From assembly GCF_003434305.1 (NCBI RefSeq), contig NZ_QKKX01000030.1, forward strand, positions 149,113 through 213,112: DNA of 64,000 nucleotides. Direction: 5' to 3'. Origin of the DNA: Micromonospora sp. MW-13 (GTDB taxonomy: Bacteria; Actinomycetota; Actinomycetes; Mycobacteriales; Micromonosporaceae). Position 1 is the stretch's first letter. Each line of letters begins with the position of its first letter. Shown piece after piece: positions 42,692-51,335 of the stretch. The position numbers and the translations under genes are program-made. Below the pieces are notes generated by a model. The model did no database searches and was not told the origin of the DNA. It worked only from the letters and a program-made list of their open reading frames with translations.

Positions 42692-43545
42692 GACCCCGTA
42701 CTCCGGTAGTGGCGGACCCCGACGCGCCAGGCGGTGGCGGCGAGCGCGGCGGCGACCAGCGCGACCGCCGGCGCGGCCCACCCGGCCCAGGCCGGCAGGC
42801 CGAGCGGGTCGGCGCGGCCGAGCAGCGCCAGCGCCGGCTGGTAGCTGACGAAGGCGAACCCCATCCCGTACGCGAAGACCGCGCGGAACCAGCCGTCGAA
42901 GACCGTGACGGGGTACGACGTGAAGTCGCGCCCGCCGTAGGTGACCGAGTTGGCCAGTTCCCCCGACTCCGTCCAGTAGAACGAGACGGTGGCGGTGGCC
43001 ACGAAGACCGAGCCGAAGAAGACCACCCCGGCCAGCGGGGCGAGGAGCACCAGCGCCACCCGGCCGGGGGTCCAGTCGATCCCCGCCGAGCCGACCGCCA
43101 CGACGAGCACGGCCAGGCCGAAGAGCGCCCGGGACACCTTGCGCAGCGGCAGGTCCATCAGCAGGAGCTGGGGCAGCGCGCCGAGCGGACGCACCAGCAC
43201 GGCGTCGAACAGGCCGGTGCGCACGTACCGGGGCAGCCGCTCGATGTTGCCGACGAGCAGGTCGGCGGTGGCGAAGGCGGCGGTGGACAGGCCCACCATC
43301 ACCAGCGTCTCGCGGAGGGTGAACCCGCCCAGTTCCCGGGTGACCCCGAAGATCACCAGCACGGTGACCACGTCGAAGACGGTGGCCCCGACGTTGCCGA
43401 CCAGGTCCACCACGAACGACGTCCGGTACGCGGCCTGCGACCGCGCCTGCGCCCCGAGCAGCGCCCGGTACGCGGCGAGCCGGCCGGACCGCGGCCGGGG
43501 ACGCCCCGGTGGCCGCTGCCGGGGCAGGGCGACCGGCTCAGCCAC
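42688..43545 (-). CDS. ABC-2 family transporter permease
   Basis: A 285-residue permease of the ABC2_membrane_6 type. About six hydrophobic helices are visible, for example DLVGNVGATVFDVVTVLVIF, VALVLLAPLAGVVFFGSVFV and AVALVAAALAATAWRV. The conserved GLFDAVLVRPLGALPQLL segment is the coupling region. I chose the GTG at 43545, which overlaps the other permease gene by 8 bp. It pairs with the next permease to form the membrane channel and with the ATPase downstream. Confidence 0.87.
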   Translation of the reverse strand: MAEPVALPRQRPPGRPRPRSGRLAAYRALLGAQARSQAAYRTSFVVDLVGNVGATVFDVVTVLVIFGVTRELGGFTLRETLVMVGLSTAAFATADLLVGNIERLPRYVRTGLFDAVLVRPLGALPQLLLMDLPLRKVSRALFGLAVLVVAVGSAGIDWTPGRVALVLLAPLAGVVFFGSVFVATATVSFYWTESGELANSVTYGGRDFTSYPVTVFDGWFRAVFAYGMGFAFVSYQPALALLGRADPLGLPAWAGWAAPAVALVAAALAATAWRVGVRHYRSTGS

Positions 43546-44389
43546 CCTGCACCACCAGCCGGCGCTCGGCGCGGCGCTGCACCAGCCGGCAGAGCGCCAG
43601 GACCGCCGCCGCCCAGCCGACCTGCACCGCGACCAGCCCGACCTGGGTGGCCGTCGAATCCCGCTCGACCAGCACGTCGAGCGGGATCTGCAACAGGCTC
43701 GGGAACGGGGTGCCGAACTGCAACGCCAGGTACACCGCGTCGGGCAGGAAGGGCAGCGGGAAGTAGAGCCCGGCGAGCATCCCCGAGGCGAGGACCCAGA
43801 GGATCTGCGGGCCCCGGACGTCCTCAAGCCAGTAGGCGGTGGCGTTGACGAGGAACCGGCAGCCGAAGCTGAGCACCACCGCGAGCAGCACGGAGGTTAC
43901 GAACAGCGGCACGGTCGGCCAGCGGGCGGGCAGGTGGACGTCGAAGAAGAGCGGGCCCACGAGCACCGGCGGCAGCAGCCGGGACACGCCGGCCCAGCCG
44001 GCCCGTCCCAGGTCGGTGGCGAGGTAGCTGGTCACCGGGTGGACCGGCCGCAGCAGGTCGCTGGCCACCTCCCCGGTGCGGATCCGGTCGGCCAGGTCGG
44101 TCCAGCCCCAGAGCAGGACCACCGCCAGCAGGCCCTGCCCGGCCCAGACGAAGGTGGCGAGCTGTTCCCGGTCGTACCCGGCGGCGCCGCCGGCCGCGCC
44201 GGCCACGGCGAGCAGGACGTAGCAGCGCAGGAAACCGAAGACGGTGTTGGTGACGGCGCCGGCCACCGCCGCCTGGCGGTACGTGGCGTATCGTCGGAAT
44301 CCCGATCCCGCTATAGCCCCGAATGTCCGAAACCATAGGATAACGTTTGACTCGGTGGCCGGTGCCACAGTGGCGGTGACCGAGCCCAC
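43538..44389 (-). CDS. ABC-2 family transporter permease
   Basis: A 283-residue permease homologous in architecture to its downstream neighbour. Hydrophobic helices include LRCYVLLAVAGAAGGAAG, LLAVVLLWGWTDL and VTSVLLAVVLSFGCRFLVNA, and the coupling motif is VASDLLRPVHPVTSYL. The GTG at 44389 is chosen because GAAGGAGGG lies 7-8 nt upstream, and the resulting N-terminus runs into WFRTFGAIAGSGFRRYATYR, the usual opening. It heads the three-gene exporter operon and diverges from the giant repeat protein gene across about 160 bp. Confidence 0.85.
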   Translation of the reverse strand: MGSVTATVAPATESNVILWFRTFGAIAGSGFRRYATYRQAAVAGAVTNTVFGFLRCYVLLAVAGAAGGAAGYDREQLATFVWAGQGLLAVVLLWGWTDLADRIRTGEVASDLLRPVHPVTSYLATDLGRAGWAGVSRLLPPVLVGPLFFDVHLPARWPTVPLFVTSVLLAVVLSFGCRFLVNATAYWLEDVRGPQILWVLASGMLAGLYFPLPFLPDAVYLALQFGTPFPSLLQIPLDVLVERDSTATQVGLVAVQVGWAAAVLALCRLVQRRAERRLVVQGG

Positions 44390-44488
44390 GCCGTTACCCT
44401 CCTTCCGCAGCCACACCGTGCCGGACCGGGCGACTTTACCGGCAGGCTGGGCGCCCAGCGCGACAATTTCCAACGAGGTGACATCGCC

Positions 44489-44554
44489 GTGAGCGAGCGA
44501 CGCGAGCCGGGCACCGGGGCTTGCCACGCGGGCGGCGACGAGGCCTTGCGATGA
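44489..44554 (+). CDS. 21-residue upstream ORF coupled to giant gene
   Basis: A GTG at 44489 is preceded by GAGGTGAC with a 6-nt spacer. It encodes 21 residues (MSERREPGTGACHAGGDEAL, then Arg) and stops at TGA 44552-44554, overlapping the ATG of the giant gene as ATGA. The ribosome site of the giant gene itself is weak. It could be a coupling leader peptide. The alternating GAGCGAGCGACGCGAG sequence inside it resembles dispersed GC-rich words seen in actinomycete intergenic DNA. Confidence 0.45.
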   Translation: MSERREPGTGACHAGGDEALR

Positions 44555-47500
44555 ACGGCGACTTCTACGACCGCTGGCGTGATCCGGCCGAGCCGTCCTG
44601 GGTGTTCGAGCCGACCACCGAGTGGCAGCCGCAGTTCCCGGGGCAGCGTTACCCCGGCGACATCGGCCTGCGGAACCCGCCGCCCCAGCACCGCGGCCGG
44701 GCCGCCGTGGTCGGCCGGGCCGGGGTGCAGCCGGTCAGCCCCGCCCCCGACCCCGGGCCGGTGAGCCCCGCGCCGGGCAGGCGCGAGGGGGCGTACCCCC
44801 GGGAGGGCCTCGCCCCGGACGGCCAGACCCGACGCGACCGGGACGACCGCCGCGCGGGCCCGGCCGAGCCGCGCCGGCCCGACGCCCGCCCGGCCTGGGC
44901 CGGCCCGGTGCGGGACCACGCCGCCCCCGTCGACGATCGCCTTGCCGGTTACGACACCCGGTCGCCGGTGCACGAGCAACGGATCCCGGCGCCCGGCGGC
45001 CAGCAGTGGCGGGGCGGGGTCGACCACCGCCCGGGCCCGGCCGACCAGGACGGGTACCCCCGCCGGGGCCACGACGAGCGGGATCCCGGCCGGCACGGCC
45101 ACGACGAGCGCGAACAGGCGTGGCGCCCGCGTGGCGCCGGGACCACCGAACACGACGAGCGCGGGTACGGCCGGCGGGGCGAGGACCGCCGGCCGGCGGC
45201 GGCGGACCACGACGGGTACGGCCGCCGGGGCCACGACGACGGCGGGTGGCGCCGCGACCAGCGCCCGGCGGACCGGGGCCCGGTCGAGGCGTACCCGCCG
45301 CGGCCCGATCCGGACCTGCCCGCGCGCCACGAGCCGCGCCGTCCCGAGTGGACGGTGGACCGCGACCCGGCGGCCGGCTGGCACGGCGACCGGTACGACC
45401 AGCGACACCCGACCGGCCCCGGCCGGCGGACTCCCCCGGTCGGGCCGACGGCGCCGGTGTCCCCCGCGCACCGGCACGAGCCGGGCTGGCTGCCCGAGCC
45501 GGAGGAATTCCCGCACCACCCCTACGACCGGACGACCGGCGACCGGCCCGGTCCCGACCGATCCGGCTGGCCGGAACGTCCCCGGTTCACCCTGGACCGC
45601 GACGGCCGACCCGCCGTCGACCACGACGGCCGCCCGAGCCAGGAGCGCGACGGCCGACCCAGCTTCGAGCGCGACGGCTGGCCGGCCCCGGGCCGGGCCG
45701 GGCGGCCCAGCCCGGATCGGGAGGCCCGCCCGGCCCGGGACCGCGACGGCCGACCGGCGCCGCCCGGCACCGGCTCCGCGCGCCCCGCCGACCGACCGGT
45801 GCCCGGGCACGAGCAGCGGGATGCCGGCCGAGCCGGCGTCGGCCAGCCGGACGTCGGCCGACCCGCTCCCGGCGCACCGCACCGTCCCGTCGAGCGGGAC
45901 GGGCAACCGTACCGGGAGGCCAGCCGGGAGGCCGCCTCGTGGGCGGAGCCGTACCGCGACCCGACCGTCCGGCCGGCGGCGGCCCGCGACGGCGGGCTGC
46001 CCTGGCCGGAGCCCGGTCCCCTGCGGCCCAACCCGGGCCCGGCACCCGGACGCCCCGGCGACGCTCCCCGCCCCGACGCACGCCCGACCGACCCGGTCCA
46101 CCCGGCACGGCCGGGCGACGGCGCACGGCCCGGCGACGGCGCAGGACGGGTCGACGGCATGCGTCAGGACCCCTGGTTCGCGGACCCCGCCCGGGCCGAC
46201 CCGCACCGCCCGGCCGGACCGGTCGAAGGCCGGCCCGACGCGCGGCCCGGCACCGACCGGTACGGGCATCCCACGCCGGTCGACCGGGACGCCTCGGCCC
46301 ACGAGAACCGGCCCGCTGCGCCCACCCACGACGGGCGGCTCGCCCCGCCGCGCCATGACGACCGGGGCACGCTGCCGCGCCGCGACGACCCGCGGCCCGC
46401 CGGGCACCCGCCCGTGACCCCGGTCCGGCCCATCCCCGAGGCCAGCCCGCCGGCCGCCCGTCGCCCCGGGCCGGATCCGGTCCACGCGGACCGGCCGGCC
46501 GCACGCCCGGGCACCGAACAGCGGCCCGGCGACGCGCCCCGGTTCGGCCCACCGCCGCACCGACCGGCTGCGCCGCACCGGTCACCGGTCGAGCCGGCCG
46601 CCGGCGCACCGCACGACGAGCGACGCACCCCGTCCACGACCGACGCGCCCGTCTCGGGCGCTCCGGTGTCGGGCGCTCCGGTGTCGGGCGCGCGGGTGTC
46701 GGGCGCTCCTACCTCCGGCGCTCCGGCCCCGGGACGGCCGGTTTCGGGTCCGCCGATCCCGGTCCGGTCGGTGACGGGTCCGCCGGTTTCGGGTCCACCC
46801 GTGGCCGGACTGTCTGCTCCGGGTCGGCCGGTCTCGGGTCCTCCGAGCTCCGGCCCGCCACTGGCCGGACCGCCGGCTCCCGGCACGGCCGGCCCCGAAC
46901 AGCCCGCCCGGGGCGTGCCGGTTGCGGGTGTCCCCGGATCCGGCCCGCCGCTCTCCGGGCCACCCATGCCCGCACCGTCCGTCTCCGGGCCACCCGTCTC
47001 CGGGTCACCCGTTCCCGCACCGTCCGACTCCGCGCCGCCCGTACCCACACCACCCGTTTCCGCGCCACCCGTTTCCGCGCCTCCGGTGGAGCCGGTTGCC
47101 CCGCCACCCGCCGCCCCGGCGGCCAAGGGCCCGACGTCCGTCGCGCCGGTGTCCGGGCCGCTGGCAGCACCGGTAACCGGGCCACCCAGCCAGCCCGGGC
47201 CGCCGGTACGGCCCGTCTTCGGGCCGCCCGAGGGCGCGGCGTCCACTGTGCCGGTCGAGCCGGTCTCCGGGCCGCCAGCGGCCCGGCTGCGACTGGAGTT
47301 CCTGCCGGCCCCCGAGCCGGTCGAGCACGCACCCGCACCCGCACTGTGGGACGAACCACTGGTGGGATCCGCCCCGGGGGTCGACGTGCCGGCGGTGGCG
47401 GGCCCGACGGACGCGGTGGCTGACGAATCCGTACCGGTGGACGTTGCCGGGTTGGTACCGCGCACCCGGGCGGATCGCCCTCCGGCCCTCGCCGGAGCAC

Positions 47501-50211
47501 CCGCCGACCGCAGCCCGGCCCCCGGTACCGCAGAGCCGGACGCCGGTCCCGCAGAGCCGGACGCCGGTCCCGCAGAGCCGGACGCCGGTGTCGGGACGCC
47601 CGACGCGGGCGAGTTGTCGTCGGCTCGCCCAGCCGAGGACGACAGCCCCGCCGAGGACACGGGATCACAGTCGGTTCCGCGTCAGCCGGACCCCGCCGAG
47701 GCGTCGCGCGGCCCGCTGCCTCCGGCCCCGGACACCCCGGAGCCGCCGGTCGAGCCGGGTTCGGGCACCGCCGATCCACGCACCGCCGAGCCGGACGCCA
47801 GCTCGACGGACCCCGACGAGGCGAACAGCGACCGGCCAGGCCTCGACGCCGACGCCGCGCCGGACGAATTCCCGGAGCCGCCGGACGTTCCGCTGCCCGC
47901 TGACAAGAACACCGACCTCCCCGTGGACCTCGACGACGCCGTCGGCACGGACGTCGAAGACCCCGGGGCGGACGTCGAAGACCCCGGCGCGGACGTCGAA
48001 GACCCCGGCACGGACGTCGACGGCGCGGACGGACTGGACCCGGACGGACTGGGCTCACACGGACTGGACGCCGACGCTCTCGGCAGCGCCGCCGGGTCGC
48101 GTGTCGTACCCGACGAGCCGCGCGTCTGGATGGACGAACCACGCGACGTACCCGACGAGCCTCGTGTCGTACCCGACGAGCCTCGTGTCGTTGCCGACGA
48201 GCACGGGAGCCTTGCCGTCCAGGATCTCGGGGAGACGGCGGAGGGTGAGCCGACGTCGCGGTCCCGGCAGGAACCGGGGCGGCCCGGCCAGCAGCCGGCC
48301 GACTCCCCCGCAGCGCGGACCGGACCGCCACCGAACCTCCCCGACGCCCCGGTGTCGACCGAGACGCCACGCGCCCCCGCGCCTGCTCCGGACCACTCGG
48401 ACGCCTGGTTCCGGCCGAGCAGGACCGCACCGCCGGCCGCCGAGCCGGCGCCGGCCCCCGAGCCGCCGGCCCCCGACGCGGCCCGCCCGCCGGCCGAGAC
48501 GGCCAGTGCGGGAGGCTCGTCCGTTGCCGGGCCGGCGGAGCAGGGACCGGCCTCCACGCCGGAGGACAGGGCTCCGGCAGGACCGGTGTCGGCGCCCCCG
48601 ACGCCGGAGCAGCCGACGCGCCCCGTCTCCGCGCCACCCGCACACCCCGCCTCCGCGCCACCCGCACACCCCGTGTCCGCGCCACCCGCGCGGCCCGTGT
48701 CCGCGCCACCCGCGCGGCCCGCCTCGGGGATACCGGCGCAGTCGGTCTCCGGGCCACCGGCGTATTCCGGGTCGGGTGTGCCGGCGTACCCCGCCTCCGG
48801 GCCGCCCGGACGGCCGGTGTCGCCGGCCGGGTCGGAGCCCGTGCCCGGGACGGGCGCGCGGGTCGGGCAGGACCAGCGGGGCGCCGCCCCGGCCGACGGG
48901 GCGGCCGACCCGGAGCGGACCCTCGCGGCGTTCCGGTGGCGACTGCACCCCGGGACGCTGCGGGAGGAGACCGACGACCCGGAGCGGTTGCGTGCGGTGC
49001 GGGAGGCGCTGACCGCCAAGCTGGCCGTCGCCCTGGACAACCGGTCCCGGGCCCGGCTGCTCAGCCTGCGGGCCGTCGCGTCCCGGATCCTCGGCGACCT
49101 GGACGACGCGCTCGACGACGCCCGGCTCGCCCTGACGTACGCCGAGACCACCGGCGAGCTGCGGCGGACCGCGTTGGCGCGGGCGCGGCTGGCCCACGTG
49201 TTGCGCTGGCGGGGCGAGTTCGCCGAGGCCGACCGGCTGTTCGCCGAGGCCAACTCGACGGAGCTGCCCGACCGGCTGCGCGCGGCCCTGCACGAGCACG
49301 CCGGCCGGTGCAGCTACGACCAGGGCCGGCTGGTCGAGGCGTGCCACCACTTCGAGCGGGCGCTGGACCTACGCCGGGCGGCCGACGCCGAGCTGACCGG
49401 CCGGACCCGGGTGGCGCTCGACGCGATCGCCGAGCGGGCCGCCCGGGACGGCTTCGGCCCGCACCCGCGCAGCCGGGACGAGATCCTGCGCCCCGGCCGG
49501 CCGCCGGTGCCCACGTACGACGAGGACCTGGACCGGTGGGGGTACGCCGACGCCGACGGCAACCTTGCCGTCGGCACCGACTACGCCGAGGTGCAGCCGT
49601 TCCGGGAGGGGCTGGCCTGGGTACGCCGCCCGGAGGGCACCCGGTGGGCGCTGATCGACGAAACCGGACGCACCCTGATCCAGGCGAACAACGGCTACCG
49701 CGCGGTCGGCTCGTTCTCCGACGGCCTGGCCTGGGTCTCGATGGACGGCGCCGGCAACTGGATGGCGATCGACCCGGCCAACATCGTGGCGATCCCGCCG
49801 GGCTTCGACGACGTACGCCCGTTCCGGGGTGGCGTGGCGGCGGTCCGGGCCGACGGCGGCTGGGGAGCCGTCGACCGGACCGGTGCGGTGGTCGTGCCGA
49901 CCCGGTACCACGGCCTCACCACGGCGCTCGCCGACGGCCGCTACGTCGACGGTTTCACCGACGAGGGCCTGGCCGTGGTGGAGCTGAACGGCCGACGCGG
50001 GGTGGTGGACCGCGCCGGCCGGATGGTCGTGGCGCCGGCGCACCCCGCGCTGGTCGTGCACCCGGTCGCGTTCCTGGTCGGCGACGGTGCCGGCCGCTGG
50101 GGCGCGCTCGACCGGCGGGGCGAGCCGTTGCTCGACCCGGTGCACCCGAGCCGGGACCGGGTGGTGGAGCAGATCGACCGGCTCCTGGCCGACACCAGCC
50201 CGCTGCTGTGA
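44551..50211 (+). CDS. Giant low-complexity, TPR-like and WG-repeat protein
   Basis: A 1,886-residue protein. The N-terminal ~1,450 residues are low-complexity, rich in Pro, Gly, Ala, Asp and Arg: DRDGRPA-type units at ~340-420, VSGAP/VSGPP units at ~700-870, AEPDAGP repeats at ~993, DVEDPGA repeats at ~1133, PDEPRVV repeats at ~1186 and HPVSAPPA repeats at ~1358. Residues ~1453-1640 form TPR-like helical hairpins (LGDLDDALDDARLALTYAET; GEFAEADRLFAEANS; GRLVEACHHFERALDLR). The C-terminus (~1664-1865) has about five WG-type beta repeats (FREGLAWVRR; RWALIDETGRTLI; GGWGAVDRTGAVVVP). No signal peptide or membrane helix is visible, so it is probably cytosolic. Function unknown; TPR plus WG suggests protein scaffolding. 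It diverges from an ABC exporter operon. Confidence 0.8.
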   Translation: MNGDFYDRWRDPAEPSWVFEPTTEWQPQFPGQRYPGDIGLRNPPPQHRGRAAVVGRAGVQPVSPAPDPGPVSPAPGRREGAYPREGLAPDGQTRRDRDDRRAGPAEPRRPDARPAWAGPVRDHAAPVDDRLAGYDTRSPVHEQRIPAPGGQQWRGGVDHRPGPADQDGYPRRGHDERDPGRHGHDEREQAWRPRGAGTTEHDERGYGRRGEDRRPAAADHDGYGRRGHDDGGWRRDQRPADRGPVEAYPPRPDPDLPARHEPRRPEWTVDRDPAAGWHGDRYDQRHPTGPGRRTPPVGPTAPVSPAHRHEPGWLPEPEEFPHHPYDRTTGDRPGPDRSGWPERPRFTLDRDGRPAVDHDGRPSQERDGRPSFERDGWPAPGRAGRPSPDREARPARDRDGRPAPPGTGSARPADRPVPGHEQRDAGRAGVGQPDVGRPAPGAPHRPVERDGQPYREASREAASWAEPYRDPTVRPAAARDGGLPWPEPGPLRPNPGPAPGRPGDAPRPDARPTDPVHPARPGDGARPGDGAGRVDGMRQDPWFADPARADPHRPAGPVEGRPDARPGTDRYGHPTPVDRDASAHENRPAAPTHDGRLAPPRHDDRGTLPRRDDPRPAGHPPVTPVRPIPEASPPAARRPGPDPVHADRPAARPGTEQRPGDAPRFGPPPHRPAAPHRSPVEPAAGAPHDERRTPSTTDAPVSGAPVSGAPVSGARVSGAPTSGAPAPGRPVSGPPIPVRSVTGPPVSGPPVAGLSAPGRPVSGPPSSGPPLAGPPAPGTAGPEQPARGVPVAGVPGSGPPLSGPPMPAPSVSGPPVSGSPVPAPSDSAPPVPTPPVSAPPVSAPPVEPVAPPPAAPAAKGPTSVAPVSGPLAAPVTGPPSQPGPPVRPVFGPPEGAASTVPVEPVSGPPAARLRLEFLPAPEPVEHAPAPALWDEPLVGSAPGVDVPAVAGPTDAVADESVPVDVAGLVPRTRADRPPALAGAPADRSPAPGTAEPDAGPAEPDAGPAEPDAGVGTPDAGELSSARPAEDDSPAEDTGSQSVPRQPDPAEASRGPLPPAPDTPEPPVEPGSGTADPRTAEPDASSTDPDEANSDRPGLDADAAPDEFPEPPDVPLPADKNTDLPVDLDDAVGTDVEDPGADVEDPGADVEDPGTDVDGADGLDPDGLGSHGLDADALGSAAGSRVVPDEPRVWMDEPRDVPDEPRVVPDEPRVVADEHGSLAVQDLGETAEGEPTSRSRQEPGRPGQQPADSPAARTGPPPNLPDAPVSTETPRAPAPAPDHSDAWFRPSRTAPPAAEPAPAPEPPAPDAARPPAETASAGGSSVAGPAEQGPASTPEDRAPAGPVSAPPTPEQPTRPVSAPPAHPASAPPAHPVSAPPARPVSAPPARPASGIPAQSVSGPPAYSGSGVPAYPASGPPGRPVSPAGSEPVPGTGARVGQDQRGAAPADGAADPERTLAAFRWRLHPGTLREETDDPERLRAVREALTAKLAVALDNRSRARLLSLRAVASRILGDLDDALDDARLALTYAETTGELRRTALARARLAHVLRWRGEFAEADRLFAEANSTELPDRLRAALHEHAGRCSYDQGRLVEACHHFERALDLRRAADAELTGRTRVALDAIAERAARDGFGPHPRSRDEILRPGRPPVPTYDEDLDRWGYADADGNLAVGTDYAEVQPFREGLAWVRRPEGTRWALIDETGRTLIQANNGYRAVGSFSDGLAWVSMDGAGNWMAIDPANIVAIPPGFDDVRPFRGGVAAVRADGGWGAVDRTGAVVVPTRYHGLTTALADGRYVDGFTDEGLAVVELNGRRGVVDRAGRMVVAPAHPALVVHPVAFLVGDGAGRWGALDRRGEPLLDPVHPSRDRVVEQIDRLLADTSPLL
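46640..48730 (+). repeat. In-frame minisatellites in the giant gene
   Basis: Several tandem arrays have periods divisible by three: a 15-bp unit (VSGAP) near 46650-46700, a 21-bp unit (AEPDAGP, three copies) at about 47530-47590, a 21-bp unit (DVEDPGA, three copies) at about 47949-48011, a 21-bp unit (PDEPRVV) at about 48108-48190 and a 24-bp unit (HPVSAPPA, about five copies) at about 48620-48722. All preserve frame, indicating slippage under selection for an open frame. Confidence 0.85.
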
Positions 50212-50260
50212 CCCGTGCCGGGCGCCGGCCCGCCGTCAGGTGACCATGATCCGAGCGGGC

Positions 50261-50266
50261 TAGGGT
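50261..50266 (+). promoter_or_regulatory. Leaderless -10 hexamer for aldo/keto reductase
   Basis: TAGGGT lies 6 nt before the ATG at 50273. The CGGAGC between is too close to the start to act as a ribosome site. Confidence 0.55.
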
Positions 50267-50272
50267 CGGAGC

Positions 50273-51271
50273 ATGGAATTCCGACACCTAGGCCGCTCGG
50301 GCCTGATGGTCAGCGAGATCTCGTACGGCAACTGGATCACCCACGGCTCACAGGTCGCGGAGGACGCGGCGACCTCCTGCGTCCGGGCCGCGCTGGAGAC
50401 GGGCATCACCACCTTCGACACCGCCGACGTGTACGCCAACACGAAGGCCGAGGAGGTGCTCGGGCGGGCCCTCAAGGGCGAGCGTCGCGAGGGCCTGGAG
50501 ATCTTCACGAAGGTCTACTGGCCGACCGGGCCGGGCCGCAACGACCGCGGCCTGTCCCGCAAGCACATCATGGAGTCGATCAACGGCTCGCTGCGCCGGT
50601 TGCAGACCGACTACGTGGACCTCTACCAGGCCCACCGGTACGACCACAGCACGCCGCTGGAGGAGACGATGGAGGCGTTCGCCGACGTCGTGCACTCCGG
50701 CAAGGCGCACTACATCGGCGTCTCCGAGTGGACGGCGTCGGAGATCCGCCAGGCCCACCGGCTCGCCCGCGAGCTGCGCGTCCCGCTGGTCTCCAACCAG
50801 CCGCAGTACTCGATCCTGTGGCGGGTCATCGAGACCGAGGTCATCCCGACCAGCGAGGAGCTGGGCCTCGGGCAGATCGTCTGGTCGCCGATGGCCCAGG
50901 GCGCGCTCTCCGGCAAGTACCTGCCGGGCCAGCCGCCGCCGGCCGGCTCCCGCGCCACCGACGAGAAGTCCGGAGCGAGCTTCATCGCCAAGTTCCTCAC
51001 CGACGACGTGCTGACCCGGGTGCAGCAGCTCAAGCCGCTGGCCGAGCAGGCCGGGCTGACCATGCCGCAACTCGCCATCGCCTGGGTGTTGCAGAACCCG
51101 AACGTCTCCTCGGCGATCATCGGCGCGTCCCGCCCGGAGCAGGTGCACGACAACGTCAAGGCGGCCGGCGTGCAGCTGGACGCGGGCCTGCTGAAGGCGA
51201 TCGACGACATCTTCGACCCGATCGTCGAGCGCGACGCGGCGAAGACCCAGTCCCCGCCCCAGCGGCCGTGA
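50273..51271 (+). CDS. Aldo/keto reductase, Kv-beta/YajO-like
   Basis: A 332-residue NADPH-dependent oxidoreductase with the complete catalytic tetrad Asp49, Tyr54, Lys80 and His121 (FDTADVYAN; IFTKVYWPTG; LYQAHRYD). GVSEWTASEI and SPMAQGALSGKYL line the cofactor site, and IIGASRPEQVHDN binds the NADPH phosphate. It resembles potassium-channel beta-subunit-like aldo/keto reductases that reduce aldehydes. Substrate unknown. No operon partner is evident: it lies between the giant gene and a converging M50 protease gene. Confidence 0.92.
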   Translation: MEFRHLGRSGLMVSEISYGNWITHGSQVAEDAATSCVRAALETGITTFDTADVYANTKAEEVLGRALKGERREGLEIFTKVYWPTGPGRNDRGLSRKHIMESINGSLRRLQTDYVDLYQAHRYDHSTPLEETMEAFADVVHSGKAHYIGVSEWTASEIRQAHRLARELRVPLVSNQPQYSILWRVIETEVIPTSEELGLGQIVWSPMAQGALSGKYLPGQPPPAGSRATDEKSGASFIAKFLTDDVLTRVQQLKPLAEQAGLTMPQLAIAWVLQNPNVSSAIIGASRPEQVHDNVKAAGVQLDAGLLKAIDDIFDPIVERDAAKTQSPPQRP

Positions 51272-51335
51272 CCCTCGGGTCCGGCCGGCGTGGGCGCGCC
51301 GGCCGGACCCGGATCGGCCGCGCCCAGCCGCCGGG

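Noticed and set aside
44311..46578. Long open frame on the strand opposite the giant gene
   Set aside because: It is compositional shadow (Arg/Gly/Val-rich) of the repeat region, has no ribosome site and crosses the exporter operon promoter.
46640..48730. Minisatellite DNA in the giant gene as non-coding repeat
   Set aside because: All repeat periods are multiples of three, and the same frame continues into recognisable TPR-like and WG domains.
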